From JANOYJ01 sp963792485 (GTDB lineage: Bacteria; Pseudomonadota; Alphaproteobacteria; Rhizobiales; Rhizobiaceae): DNA of 64,000 bases. The notes beneath the pieces are model-generated. The model saw only the letters and a list, made by a program, of their open reading frames with translations. It did no database searches and was not told the DNA's origin. This document shows, piece by piece, positions 44,089-53,162 of the stretch (position 1 is the first letter of the stretch; every line of letters starts with the position of its first letter). The DNA lies in assembly GCA_963792485.1 (NCBI GenBank), contig CAWBWL010000013.1:186001-250000 (forward strand), read 5' to 3'. The position numbers and the translations under genes are program-made.

Positions 44089-45975
44089 CTAGCGATACGC
44101 CCGGCGCTGCGCAGGCTGGCTCGCCTGATCTTCAAACAGTGCCGCCAGCTGCTCCGTCATCGCCCCGGCAAGCTCCTCGGCATCGACAATCGTTACTGCC
44201 CGCTTGTAATAGCGCGTCACGTCATGGCCGATGCCAATCGCAATGAGCTCAACAGGCGAACGCTCTTCGATCATCTCGATCACTGCCCGCAAATGCCGCT
44301 CCAGATAATTGCCCGGATTGACCGACAGGGTAGAGTCGTCCACCGGCGCGCCGTCTGAAATCATCATCAAAATCTTGCGCTGCTCCGGCCGCCCGATCAG
44401 ACGGTTGTGCGCCCAGAGGAGCGCCTCGCCGTCGATGTTTTCCTTGAGCAGCCCCTCGCGCATCATCAGGCCCAAATTGCGGCGCGCCCGGCGCAGCGGC
44501 TGGTCCGCAGCCTTGTAGATGATATGGCGGAGGTCGTTCAGGCGACCGGGCGTCGCCGGCTTGCCGCCATGCAGCCATTTCTCCCGCGCCTGTCCGCCCT
44601 TCCATGCCTTGGTGGTGAAGCCCAGCACCTCGACCTTGACGCCGCAGCGCTCCAGCGTGCGCGCCAGAATATCGGCGCATGTCGCCGCCACCGTGATCGG
44701 CCGCCCGCGCATCGAGCCGGAATTATCAATGACCAGCGACACCACGGTATCGCGGAAATTCGTGTCCTTTTCGCGCTTGAACGACAGCGGCTGCAGCGGG
44801 TCAATGACGATGCGCACCAGCCGGGCCGCGTCGAGATAGCCCTCTTCGATGTCGAACTCCCAGGAGCGGTTCTGCTTGGCCAAAAGCCGCCTTTGCAGCC
44901 GGTTGGCAAGCCGCCCAACGACCCCAGACAGATTGTTCAGCTGCTTGTCGAGAAAGGCGCGCAGCCGGTCGAGTTCAGCTTCATCGCAGAGGTCGGCGGC
45001 GCTAACCTCCTCGTCAAACTCGCGGGTGAAAACCTTGTAGTCAAACTCCGGCGGCAAATTGGTGAAGGGCAGTTCCGCCCGCCGCGTCTCGCCCGGCGTC
45101 TCGGCGTCAGCGTCATCCTCCGACATATCATCGGAGGTCTCCGCGCCCTCCTGCGCTTCGCTCTCCTGGGTATCGTCCGATTGCTGGTTCTCGTCGGAAG
45201 GCGATTCCTCCTGCGCGCCGTCTCCGTCTTCTGAATCTTCCTTCTCCTCGCCGGAACGGGGTTGTTCCTCGTCCGAGGTGGAATCCTCGTCATTGTTCAG
45301 ATCATCGTCAGACAGCTCGTCCGCCATTTCCATCGAGGCGAGCATGGAGCGGATCACGCGGGCGAACGCATCCTGATCGCCGACCTTGCCTTGAAGGTCG
45401 GCCAGCGCGGCGCTGGCGCGCTCATCGATGAAATCCTTCCACAGATTGACCACTTTCGACGCGCTCTGCGGCGGCTTACGCCCGGTCAGCTTCTCGCGCA
45501 CGGCAAGCGCCACCGCCTCCTCCAGCGGCGCGTCCTCTTTGCTGGAAATCTCCGGAAACTTCGCCTTGATATATTTGTCGTCGAGCATCACCGCCAGATT
45601 GTCGGCGACGCCCGTCATGGCAATCGCCCCCACCGCCTCGCAGCGCGCCTGCTCGACCGCGTCATAAATCGCCCGCGCCTGCTTGCCTTCCGGCGCCAAG
45701 GTGGAATGCACCCGGCTGTCATGGCAGGCGCGGCGCAGCGCCATCGAATCGCCCAGCCCGCGCGTCACCGCAATTTCGTTCGCCGTGATCTTCTTGGAAA
45801 ATTCCGGCAGCCGCGCCCGGTTCCCCGCCAGCGCCGGCTTGTCGGAGGCGAAGACGACTTCCATCTCCTTGTCGGCGGCGATGGCGCGGGTGGTGACGCG
45901 CAAGGCCGTGCGGAAGGGTTCGAGGTCTGGAGCCGCCGCCGATTTGGTGCGGATGTTGTCGCCTTGAGCACTCAC
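44089..45975 (-). CDS. cobT: Aerobic cobaltochelatase subunit CobT
   Basis: A 628-residue protein forming, with CobS and CobN, the ATP-dependent complex that inserts cobalt into hydrogenobyrinic acid a,c-diamide. The middle is highly acidic (Asp/Glu/Ser-rich, about residues 210-290). The C-terminus has a VWA domain with the MIDAS motif VIDNSGSMRG and ISDGAPVDDST. Start GTG at 45975 gives MSAQGDNIRTKSAAAPD, matching the family; longer frames are open but overlap hicB. Only 5 nt separate it from the hicB stop, and no clear ribosome site is visible, so translation may be coupled to hicB. CobS lies beyond hicAB. Confidence 0.92.
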   Translation of the reverse strand: MSAQGDNIRTKSAAAPDLEPFRTALRVTTRAIAADKEMEVVFASDKPALAGNRARLPEFSKKITANEIAVTRGLGDSMALRRACHDSRVHSTLAPEGKQARAIYDAVEQARCEAVGAIAMTGVADNLAVMLDDKYIKAKFPEISSKEDAPLEEAVALAVREKLTGRKPPQSASKVVNLWKDFIDERASAALADLQGKVGDQDAFARVIRSMLASMEMADELSDDDLNNDEDSTSDEEQPRSGEEKEDSEDGDGAQEESPSDENQQSDDTQESEAQEGAETSDDMSEDDADAETPGETRRAELPFTNLPPEFDYKVFTREFDEEVSAADLCDEAELDRLRAFLDKQLNNLSGVVGRLANRLQRRLLAKQNRSWEFDIEEGYLDAARLVRIVIDPLQPLSFKREKDTNFRDTVVSLVIDNSGSMRGRPITVAATCADILARTLERCGVKVEVLGFTTKAWKGGQAREKWLHGGKPATPGRLNDLRHIIYKAADQPLRRARRNLGLMMREGLLKENIDGEALLWAHNRLIGRPEQRKILMMISDGAPVDDSTLSVNPGNYLERHLRAVIEMIEERSPVELIAIGIGHDVTRYYKRAVTIVDAEELAGAMTEQLAALFEDQASQPAQRRAYR

Positions 45976-45980
45976 TTTGG

Positions 45981-46250
45981 TTATTCTGCCGCTTGGAGCG
46001 AGTAGGGCAAGGGAGGGGGAAGCCGGTCTCCATGCATGATTGCTGCAGATGCCCATTCCAAGGCCGCCGCCCGCACGTCGTCTATGGCTGCCTGCTCGGT
46101 TTCTCCGTCGCCAACGCATCCGCTCAGCGCCGGAATGCGCGCGAAGAATCCACCGCCATCCTCATCTGACAGTGGTTCGACCAGCACCGCGTAGTCGGCC
46201 GGATCGAATGCGACGCCGTCATCGCGTATCAATTTGGTTTGATCAATCAT
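45981..46250 (-). CDS. hicB: HicB-family antitoxin
   Basis: An 89-residue antitoxin. DYAVLVEPLSDEDGGGFFAR and PALSGCVGDGETEQAAIDDV form the HicB partial RNase-H-like fold (YxAxIxPxxGGYxVxxPDLPGCxTxG). The C-terminal DNA-binding helix is not recognisable. It neutralises HicA. ATG 46250 overlaps the hicA stop, giving coupled translation in the order hicA-hicB. Confidence 0.85.
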   Translation of the reverse strand: MIDQTKLIRDDGVAFDPADYAVLVEPLSDEDGGGFFARIPALSGCVGDGETEQAAIDDVRAAALEWASAAIMHGDRLPPPLPYSLQAAE

Positions 46251-46482
46251 TGGCAATGATCCTGTCGATGATTTTGACCAGTTCCTTTATGTAGCGCGGT
46301 TTGATCCGCCGGTGAGCCGGAACAACATATAGCAGACCGAGCCGGGGACTGCGAATTTTATAGTGCGATCCGCCATCCGGCGGAATGCATTGCAAACCAG
46401 CCTCGCGGCAGGCTTTCTCCACGTCAATGATCTGCCAATCCGCATTCGGGTTGGCGCGCATGCGTTCAATCGTCTTCGCCAT
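46243..46482 (-). CDS. hicA: HicA-family toxin (mRNA interferase)
   Basis: A 79-residue toxin of the type II HicAB system with a double-stranded-RNA-binding-like fold. The signature is DGGSHYKIRSPR with catalytic His40. PAHRRIKPRYIKELVKII resembles the canonical GTLRSILKQAGI-type C-terminal helix. A perfect palindrome TGCAAAATTTTGCA lies 12 nt upstream, a likely autoregulatory operator. The module lies between cobS and cobT. Confidence 0.87.
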   Translation of the reverse strand: MAKTIERMRANPNADWQIIDVEKACREAGLQCIPPDGGSHYKIRSPRLGLLYVVPAHRRIKPRYIKELVKIIDRIIAND

Positions 46483-46493
46483 TGTGCCGGTCT

Positions 46494-46507
46494 TGCAAAA
46501 TTTTGCA
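46494..46507. promoter_or_regulatory. Palindromic operator candidate of hicAB
   Basis: TGCAAAATTTTGCA is a perfect 14-nt inverted repeat, 12 nt upstream of the hicA ATG. On the minus strand TTGACT (46511-46516) precedes it, fitting a -35 box, so the palindrome would sit across the promoter. HicB-type antitoxins usually repress through such a palindrome. Confidence 0.5.
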
Positions 46508-46512
46508 TCAAG

Positions 46513-47500
46513 TCAAGCCAGCACCACATTCGCATGCGATTCCGGCAATTCCGCCCCGAACGCCCGCTGATAAAACTCCGCGACAATCCCGCGCTCCAGC
46601 TCATCGCATTTGTTCAGAAACGTCAGGCGGAACGCAAAGCCGATATCCTTGAAAATATGCGCGTTTTCCGACCAGGTGATGACCGTGCGCGGGCTCATCA
46701 CGGTCGACAAATCGCCATTGATGAACGCCTGCCGCGTCATGTCGGCGACGCGCACCATCTTGCCGATAATGTCGCGGCCTTCCTTGTTCTGGTAGTGCTT
46801 GGACTTCGCCAGCACAATCGCCGCCTCATTGTCATGCGGCAGATAGTTCGAGCACCGTCACAATCGACCAGCGGTCCATCTGCGCCTGGTTGATCTGCTG
46901 CGTGCCGTGATACAGCCCGGTCGTGTCGCCAAGGCCCACAGTGTTGGCCGTCGCAAACAGCCGGAACGCCGGATGCGGGCGGATGACGCGGCTCTGGTCA
47001 AGCAGCGTCAGGCGGCCCGACGATTCCAGCACACGCTGGATGACAAACATCACATCCGGCCGCCCGGCGTCATATTCGTCGAAGCACAGCGCCACATTGT
47101 GCTGATAGGCCCAGGGCAATATGCCGTCGCGGAACTCGGTGATCTGCTTGCCGTCCTGCAAAACAATCGCGTCCTTGCCGACAAGATCGATGCGCGAAAC
47201 ATGGGAGTCGAGATTGACGCGCACGCAAGGCCAGTTCAGCCGCGCCGCCGCCTGCTCGATATGCGTGGATTTGCCCGTGCCGTGATAGCCCGACACCATG
47301 ACGCGGCGGTTGAAGGCAAAGCCGGCGAGAATGGCCAGCGTCGTCTGCTTGTCGAACAGATAGTCCGGATCAATGTCCGGCACCTGCCCCTCGGCGATCG
47401 AATAGGCCGGAACAACCATGTCCGTGTCGAGCTTGAAAACATCGCGCACCTTGACTGTCGTGTCCGGCAATTGCGCGATGTCGCGGTCAATCTTGTTCAT
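46513..47500 (-). CDS. cobS: Aerobic cobaltochelatase subunit CobS, one frameshift
   Basis: A 328-residue AAA+ ATPase of the cobalt chelatase. Walker A is GYHGTGKST, and Walker B region is VALCFDEYDAGRPDV; PHPAFRLFATANTVGLGDTT is the sensor loop. The frame breaks near 46848 (VLELSAA stop); removing one base continues NYLPHDNEAAIVLAKSKHYQ through to HANVVLA at 46513. ATG 47500 has GGAG 5 nt upstream. It is separated from cobT by hicA-hicB. Confidence 0.92.
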
Positions 47501-47621
47501 AGTCACTCCGTGGCGGCGTATGGCCGAAAGAAGGGTATTAGGCGAATTTGCCGCGCGATTGAAGGTGGCAGCGCGAAACTAAAACGTCGCATCGGGGATG
47601 GCCCGCAGCCAATTGCGCGGA

Positions 47622-48240
47622 TCAGGTGCAAAATCCCGCCTGCCGCAGCAGCTTGTAGGCCTGAATCACCTCGGCCAGCCTGTCCTCGGACGAGCGGTCG
47701 CCGCCATTGGCGTCAGGGTGGTGCTGTTTGACCAGATCCTTGTAGCGGGCCTTGATCGCGTTGCCTGCCGGTGTTTTCGGGCAGGCCCAGCGTCTCGAAC
47801 GCCTTGCCTTCCAGCGTCTTGACCTTGCGCGCGTATTCCCCAACATTTCCGCGCCCTTCGGTGAACATGCCGAACGGGTTGCGGGTTTTGGCGCGCGGAT
47901 TGGCGCGGCCCCAGCGGGCTGCGGCATCCTGGCTTTCCTTGGATGCGGCGTTGACGCCCGCTTTCCAGGTCGGGCGGTGGCCGGTGATGGCCTCCTTCTG
48001 GAACTTGGCGATCTCGGTGTCGTTGAGACCGGAGAAATAGTTGAACGATTTATTGTATTCGCGCACATGAGTGACGCAGAAATTCAGATATTGCCCCTCG
48101 CGCATGCGCCCGGCCGGCGCCTTGTGCGTTGCAGGCTTTTCGCAGCCTTCCCACTCGCATTCAGGCGCCTTCGCCTTGGCAACCTCAGCGGGTTTCTTGG
48201 CGGTTCTGAGTGAATCGAACAGTTTTGAATTCAAATCCAT
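47622..48240 (-). CDS. J-domain protein (DnaJ-like), one frameshift
   Basis: A ~205-residue co-chaperone. The N-part has an CEWEGCEKPATHKAP zinc-like motif (a further C in FCVTHV) and SFNYFSGLNDTEIAKFQ. The C-terminal J domain appears after a shift near 47770: KAFETLGLPE in one frame, then AIKARYKDLVKQHHPDANGG in another, with the HPD motif that stimulates DnaK ATPase. The stop is 47622. ATG 48240 preferred over a TTG at 48246. It lies upstream of cobS, as in other Hyphomicrobiales. Confidence 0.87.
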
Positions 48241-48324
48241 GTGCAATCGCTACGCCGGTTTTTCTTGACTTCAGCCGAATCCACCCCTTACCCCGTTGTC
48301 AAGCAAAGGGAAAGGCGGGCACGT

Positions 48325-48603
48325 ATGTCCATGCAGTCAAAACTTGAGGAAATGCTCAGCACGGCCTTCGCGCCGGACGCGCTTCAAGTCATCAATGAAA
48401 GTCATCTCCACGCCGGGCATCATGCCGGATTTGACGGCACAGGTGAAACCCATTTCCGCATCAAGATAGTGTCGGGGGCATTCAATGGCAAATCGCGGCT
48501 GGAGCGGCACCGGGCGGTCAACGCGCTGCTGGCGGATGAACTGAAAGGCGGCATTCACGCGCTGGCGATTGAGGCGAACGGGCCGGGGGAGGCGCGGCGC
48601 TAG
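48325..48603 (+). CDS. BolA-family protein
   Basis: A 92-residue BolA-fold protein (MSMQSKLEEMLSTAFAPDAL, VINESHLHAGHHAGFDGTGE, THFRIKIVSGAFNGKSRLER, HRAVNALLADELKGGIHALA). The conserved histidine in HAGHH and the later H-R-x-V-N segment may bind iron-sulfur clusters with monothiol glutaredoxins; the E. coli homologue is also a stress-related regulator. ATG 48325 has AAAGG at a suitable distance. Divergent from the J-domain gene. Confidence 0.93.
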   Translation: MSMQSKLEEMLSTAFAPDALQVINESHLHAGHHAGFDGTGETHFRIKIVSGAFNGKSRLERHRAVNALLADELKGGIHALAIEANGPGEARR

Positions 48604-49148
48604 CCATAGAGCCGCTTTACGCCGGTGATCATCGCTTTCACAAGGTTTTCGCGGTGTCTGACGCTTGAGAAAATCACACCGCCAAGATGAAGGACAACAA
48701 GCCCGAGCGCGACGTTCACCAGCGCCTTGTGCAGGTCCTCGACCCATTCCTTGCCGAAATAGGCGTCCATGCCGATCATATATCCGGTCACGGAGATACC
48801 GCTGATCGTGGTTAGAAGCACAATGATCATTGCGCCGCCCGCCGGGTTGTGGCCCAGCGAACGGGCTTCTTTTCCCGAAATCATGTCGCGCAAATAGCGC
48901 AGCAGCTTGAACGGCCCGGGGACAAAGTCCGCAAACCGCGCGTGTTTGGTCCCGGCAAATCCCCAGATCAGACGGAACGCTATCAATGAAGCGACCACAT
49001 AGCCCAGATAGATGTGCACTGTGCGCTGCTCTGCAAACAGATAGGCCGAGGCAAACATCGCCACCAATGACCAGTGGAAGAGGCGCACGCCGATGTCCCA
49101 GACCCGAACTTTCTTCTGGATGAGTGTTTCAATCGGAACTACCGGCAT
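48600..49148 (-). CDS. Cytochrome b561-family membrane protein
   Basis: A 182-residue inner-membrane diheme cytochrome with four helices. VRVWDIGVRLFHWSLVAMFA begins the family, followed by RTVHIYLGYVVASLIAFRLI, then VLLTTISGISVTGYMIGMDA and EDLHKALVNVALGLVVLHLG. Histidines in FHW, VHIYLGY, DLHKAL and VLHLGG are heme-ligand candidates. Its substrate is probably an external electron donor, unknown. It forms an operon with the PepSY gene (23-nt gap) and shares a strand with the LuxR regulator. GGAGG precedes the start. Confidence 0.87.
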   Translation of the reverse strand: MPVVPIETLIQKKVRVWDIGVRLFHWSLVAMFASAYLFAEQRTVHIYLGYVVASLIAFRLIWGFAGTKHARFADFVPGPFKLLRYLRDMISGKEARSLGHNPAGGAMIIVLLTTISGISVTGYMIGMDAYFGKEWVEDLHKALVNVALGLVVLHLGGVIFSSVRHRENLVKAMITGVKRLYG

Positions 49149-49171
49149 GGTGCGCCTCCGCTCTGCCTTAA

Positions 49172-49429
49172 TCAGCCTTCGATGCGCTCCATCTCAGCGC
49201 CTGTGTTCGGATCGAAGAACACTTCAAGCTTCTTCTCCCCGACGGTGCCATAAACTTCGTAGCAGCCGCCATCGTTGATCTTGAAAGCGATCATCTTGCC
49301 GCCGCTCTCTTCGAAAGCCTTGATGGATTCCCAGACAGGCTTAAGCGCGTCGCCCGGCTTGCATGCAGGTTCAGCAAAGGCGGGGACGGAGATTGCGGCA
49401 AACACGGCCGCCAATACGATCTTCTTCAT
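49172..49429 (-). CDS. Periplasmic PepSY-domain protein
   Basis: An 85-residue exported protein: signal peptide MKKIVLAAVFAAISVPAFA, then a PepSY domain (KAFEESGGKMIAFKINDGGC, YEVYGTVGEKKLEVFFDPNT, GAEMERIEG). Such proteins accompany b561 cytochromes in proteobacteria and may act in redox signalling or copper handling, unproven. It starts the operon with cytochrome b561; AAGGAA is 6 nt upstream of the ATG. Confidence 0.87.
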   Translation of the reverse strand: MKKIVLAAVFAAISVPAFAEPACKPGDALKPVWESIKAFEESGGKMIAFKINDGGCYEVYGTVGEKKLEVFFDPNTGAEMERIEG

Positions 49430-49603
49430 GTCGGTTCCTTTTCAGTCAGTCACATGGACAGCCGGCAAAGCGCCGACTGGAGTGGCATCCAGTTCACGCA
49501 AAGGGATTGCGGTCTTTAGGCAAAAGGACCAAAATAGGCGGGATAAGCCATCGGGCTATGCGCATAAGACCTCAGTCGTATGCCAAAACACCTCGCTGGC
49601 GGC

Positions 49604-50101
49604 TCACTGGCTGAGCGGTGTTCCCATGAGATCTTCAATGAGCAGCGACCCAAGCTGGCTGCGCCCGGCAACACCCGCCTTGCGGTAAATCGCGGTCAGC
49701 TGCGTTTTCACCGTGCCTTCGCGCGATTGGCGCATCTGCGAGATTTCGTTGATCGAAAATCCCTTGATTGTCATCGCCGCCACATCGGCTTCAGCGGCGG
49801 TCAAGCCCCAGTCGCGGAAGTATGCCTCCACGACATCTTGCATCTGGCCCCGCGCGGCCTGCAGGCTGCGTTCGGTTTTGGATTGCCGGGCAAGGAGATG
49901 GCGAAGCAGATGAAGCTCCAAAAATACTGCGGCGGCCAAGGCCAAGGTGGCCAGCAGTTCCATCAATATGTGAACCGAGACAGCGCTCAGCCCCTGAAAG
50001 ATATCATACGTGACATCAAACGCAAAGAATGCCGCGCACAATCCTTGGACCGCGATAAGCCCTGTCAGGTAAAGCTTGATGCGATGGGAGTTAGGGACCA
50101 T
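49604..50101 (-). CDS. Membrane-bound LuxR-type transcriptional regulator
   Basis: A 165-residue regulator with two N-terminal transmembrane helices (LTGLIAVQGLCAAFFAFDV; ILMELLATLALAAAVFLELH) and a C-terminal LuxR helix-turn-helix (LTAAEADVAAMTIKGFSINE, then RQSREGTVKTQLTAIYRKAG). There is no receiver or autoinducer domain. It likely senses a membrane or redox signal and controls its b561/PepSY neighbours (inference from position, a recurring arrangement). Confidence 0.85.
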   Translation of the reverse strand: MVPNSHRIKLYLTGLIAVQGLCAAFFAFDVTYDIFQGLSAVSVHILMELLATLALAAAVFLELHLLRHLLARQSKTERSLQAARGQMQDVVEAYFRDWGLTAAEADVAAMTIKGFSINEISQMRQSREGTVKTQLTAIYRKAGVAGRSQLGSLLIEDLMGTPLSQ

Positions 50102-50236
50102 TGCTCACGACCTTTCTTAACTATCCGGCAAACAAACATAGCTCGTCTCCCCATCAATTGAGCCCTAAGAAAGGCAGCCGCCCGCCGAATTGATCACTTC
50201 AGGTTTCAAATCATGACTGTATCGAATGCAAGCGTC

Positions 50237-51112
50237 TCAACCCAGCGCCCCGGCCAAAAAGGCCATCGCCGCCCCGGTCATCCCGCCTTCCTCCGAGCCG
50301 AAATTCCGGCCCATGGTGAAATGATTATACGCCCGCCCGTCAAACAGGGCGACGCGCGCGCCTGATGCCTTGAGCCGCGCGGCGAAGGTTTCGGCGGCCT
50401 CCTTGTGGCCGCGCGTTTTCGAATAGGCGATGAAAATGGGCGGATGCGGCCGCGTCCCGGCATAAGTGGTGGGCGACAGGCTCTGCCACTGCGCCGGATC
50501 GGTGAACACATCGCCATAAATGTTCTTGCGCTTGCCCGCCTGCATGAAGGCGACGAGGTCATAGCTCTCGACATCGCTGAGCACCAAGGCCGCAACCCCC
50601 GGCAGTCCACCGCGCAGGCCCGTCAGCGCCGTCAAATGGCATCCAGCCGAATGGCCCATGACCGCAATCCGGCCCGGATCGCCGCCATGCCGCCCGATAT
50701 TCCTGCGCACATAGGCAAAAGCCGCCTCAACATCCTTCGCCTGATCGGCGACCTGCGTCTGCGGCAGCAGCCGGTAGTCGATAGAGACGAAAACATAACC
50801 CTTGCCGTTCAGATATTCCGGCTTGTTCTGCACATATTTGCGGTTGCCCTTGTCCCAGCCGCCGCCATGCACGAACATGACCACCGGCAGATCGCGCGCG
50901 CCGTCCGGCGCATAAATGTCAAGCTTGGCCGGACCATAGCTGACCGTGACCGCATCCTTGCTCCGGCGCTTCCCGGCTTGCTCCGCCCTCGGTCCTTCCT
51001 TGCGCCGTTGGCCCAGTTTGCGCAGCAACTCACCCCGCTCCCTCGCTTCGACGAGGCTTGGCAGAACCAGAAAGGCGGCAAGGGAGGCGGCGAAAGAGCG
51101 GCGTGAGAGCAT
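50237..51112 (-). CDS. Exported alpha/beta hydrolase (esterase)
   Basis: A 291-residue hydrolase with a Tat-like or Sec signal (MLSRRSFAASLAAFLVLPSL). The oxyanion motif HGGGWDKGNRKY, the nucleophile elbow GHSAGCHLTAL and a final His in YNHFTMGRNF form the hormone-sensitive-lipase/arylesterase type triad. The ATG at 51112 has a GAGG ribosome site, and the twin arginines SRRSF follow directly. The substrate is unknown; probably a short-chain ester in the periplasm. Confidence 0.87.
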   Translation of the reverse strand: MLSRRSFAASLAAFLVLPSLVEARERGELLRKLGQRRKEGPRAEQAGKRRSKDAVTVSYGPAKLDIYAPDGARDLPVVMFVHGGGWDKGNRKYVQNKPEYLNGKGYVFVSIDYRLLPQTQVADQAKDVEAAFAYVRRNIGRHGGDPGRIAVMGHSAGCHLTALTGLRGGLPGVAALVLSDVESYDLVAFMQAGKRKNIYGDVFTDPAQWQSLSPTTYAGTRPHPPIFIAYSKTRGHKEAAETFAARLKASGARVALFDGRAYNHFTMGRNFGSEEGGMTGAAMAFLAGALG

Positions 51113-51208
51113 GATCGGGTCCTCAGCTTGAACTGCCGTGATTCTCACAGGAAGATCGAGTTGCGGCAAGTTACGGATCGTTCATGCGACGGTATGGTGA
51201 GTGAAAAG

Positions 51209-52037
51209 CTAAGAGATCGGCTTGATCCTGAGCCTCGTGATCCGGTTTTTTTGCCTTTTCATGACAATGAAGCGCTTGCCGTGGAAGGTGAAGGCCTGTT
51301 TCTCGTCCGGGATCATTTGCGATCTCGTGAATGACCAGTCCGGCTATGGTCGTGGCGTAATCGTCCGGCAGCTGCCAGTCGAGGGCGCGGTTGAGATCGC
51401 GCAGCGGCACCGAGCCGTCGACCACGACCGAACCGTCCGCCTCCTGCCGCACACCCTGGATGGCGATGTCATGTTCGTCGGCGATCTCGCCGACGATTTC
51501 CTCGATAATGTCTTCGAGCGTGACAATGCCCTCGACTTCGCCATATTCGTCCACAACAATCGCGATATGGGCCTTGCGCCGCAGGAAGGCCGTCAGCTGG
51601 TCTTCGAGTGTTGTCGTGTCCGGCACGAACCAGGGCTTCGAGGCAATTTTCATCACGTCGAGCTTCGGGCCGCCCGCTGCGGTGTTGAAATGTGCGCGCA
51701 GCAAGTCCTTGGAATGGATGATGCCGACAATATTGTCCGGCTCCTCGCGCCAGATCGGGATGCGCGTGTGCGGGCTGTCGAGCGCCTGACGCACCAGATC
51801 CTCGACCGGATCATCGGCGTTGAGCGCAAGCATTTTTGTCCGGTGCACCATCACATCGCAGACTTCAAGATCGCGCAGATCGAGAATGGCGCCGAGCCGG
51901 TCGCGGTCGGATTTGACCATGGCGCCCTCGCGGTGCAGCACTTCGACGGCATCGCGCAGCTCTTCATGCGCGGACTGGCCATTGCCGTCCTGTTTCGGCT
52001 GGAAACCCAAAAACCTGCGCAGCGCCGCCCAGCTCAT
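51209..52037 (-). CDS. CorC/HlyC-type CBS-pair protein, apparently without DUF21, one frameshift
   Basis: A ~275-residue protein (restored). It starts MSWAALRRFLGFQPKQDGNG and contains two CBS domains (VCDVMVHRTKMLALNADDPV; VMKIASKPWFVPDTTTLEDQ), the acidic hinge YGEVEGIVTLEDIIEEIVGE and a CorC_HlyC transporter-associated domain (DGSVVVDGSVPLRDLNRALD). Most rhizobial relatives have an upstream DUF21 four-helix membrane domain; it is absent here. Near 51317 an extra base breaks the end, which otherwise reads IPDEKQAFTFHGKRF to a stop at 51209. ATG 52037 overlaps the aroB stop as ATGA. Confidence 0.75.
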
Positions 52038-53162
52038 GCCGCGCCCAGTTCCCGTGAGAGAAACGACAAGCACTTCCGAAGGCGGCACGTCATTGGCGAT
52101 GAAACTCTGCCCGATGCCGCGCGTCAGAATGAAGGTCAGCGTCCCGCGCTTCACCTTCTTGTCCTGCGCGATATAGTCCATCAGTTTCTCCGCTGGCGGC
52201 AGCCCGCCGGGAATATCGCTCATGCGCGTCGGCAGGCCGGCCGCCCTCAAATGCGCCTCGACACGGCGGGCGTCATCAGGACTTGCCAAATTCATGTGCG
52301 CCGAGAATGTGTGGGCAAGGCACATGCCGATCGCCACACCCTCGCCATGAACCAGCCGGTCGGAGTCATACCCTGTCGCGCCTTCCAGCGCATGGCCGAA
52401 AGTGTGCCCCAGATTCAAGAGCGCCCGGTCGCCGGTTTCGTGCTCGTCCCGCGCAACGACGGCTGCTTTCGACCGGCACGATTCGGCGATGGCGTGCCGG
52501 CGCGCCGCGCCGCCGGCAAAAACATCCTTCCAGTTTGCTTCCAGCCAGGCGAAGAAATCCGGCCGGTCGATCAGCCCGTATTTTGCGACCTCCGCATAGC
52601 CGGCGCGGAATTCGCGGATCGGCAGCGTGTCCAGAACATCGGTGTCAGCCAGAACCAGCTGCGGCTGATGAAACACGCCGACGAGGTTCTTGCCGTGCCG
52701 TGAGTTGATCCCGGTCTTGCCGCCAACCGAGGAATCGACCTGCGCCAAAAGCGATGTCGGCATCTGGATGAACTTCATCCCCCTGCGCACAATGCCGGCC
52801 GCAAACCCCGTCAGATCGCCCACCACGCCGCCGCCAAGGGCAATGACCACATCGCCGCGCTCGAGCTTGGCCGCCAAAATCCCGTCCACGACATGCTCAA
52901 GCTGGTCAAAACTCTTCGACTTTTCTCCCGCAGGGATAATCACGGCGCTGGATGGGATGCCCGCTTGCGCCAGCGAGGCCTCAACACGCGCCAGATGCGC
53001 GGCGGCCACATTCCCGTCCGTCACAATGGCGGCCCGCACGCCCGGCATCAGCCCGGCTATCTCTGTGCCCGCGCGCTCCACAAGCCCGCCGCCAATCAGG
53101 ATTTCATACGACCTCTCGCCCAGCGCCACCGGCACACGCATCACCATTTCATCCTGTGTCAC
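52034..53162 (-). CDS. aroB: 3-dehydroquinate synthase, apparently fused to corC by one inserted base
   Basis: AroB converts DAHP to 3-dehydroquinate, second step of the shikimate pathway, using NAD and zinc. Motifs: ALGGGVVGDLTGFAAGIVRR, PTSLLAQVDSSVGGKTGINS, GHTFGHALE. As written the frame runs straight on into the CBS protein (VLVVSLTGTGRG). Removing the T of CTTGTCGTTT near 52066 gives EVLAFLSRELGAA and a stop at 52034, overlapping the next ATG. That is a normal AroB end and length (375 residues). So the apparent AroB-CorC fusion is probably an artefact. Start ATG 53162 overlaps aroK. Confidence 0.92.

Noticed and set aside
51222..52703. A 493-codon plus-strand frame antisense to aroB/corC
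   Set aside because: Shadow frame; no domain, His/Arg-rich composition typical of antisense translation.
51209..53162. A novel AroB-CBS fusion enzyme
   Set aside because: One inserted base explains it; corrected frames give a natural AroB end and ATGA coupling.
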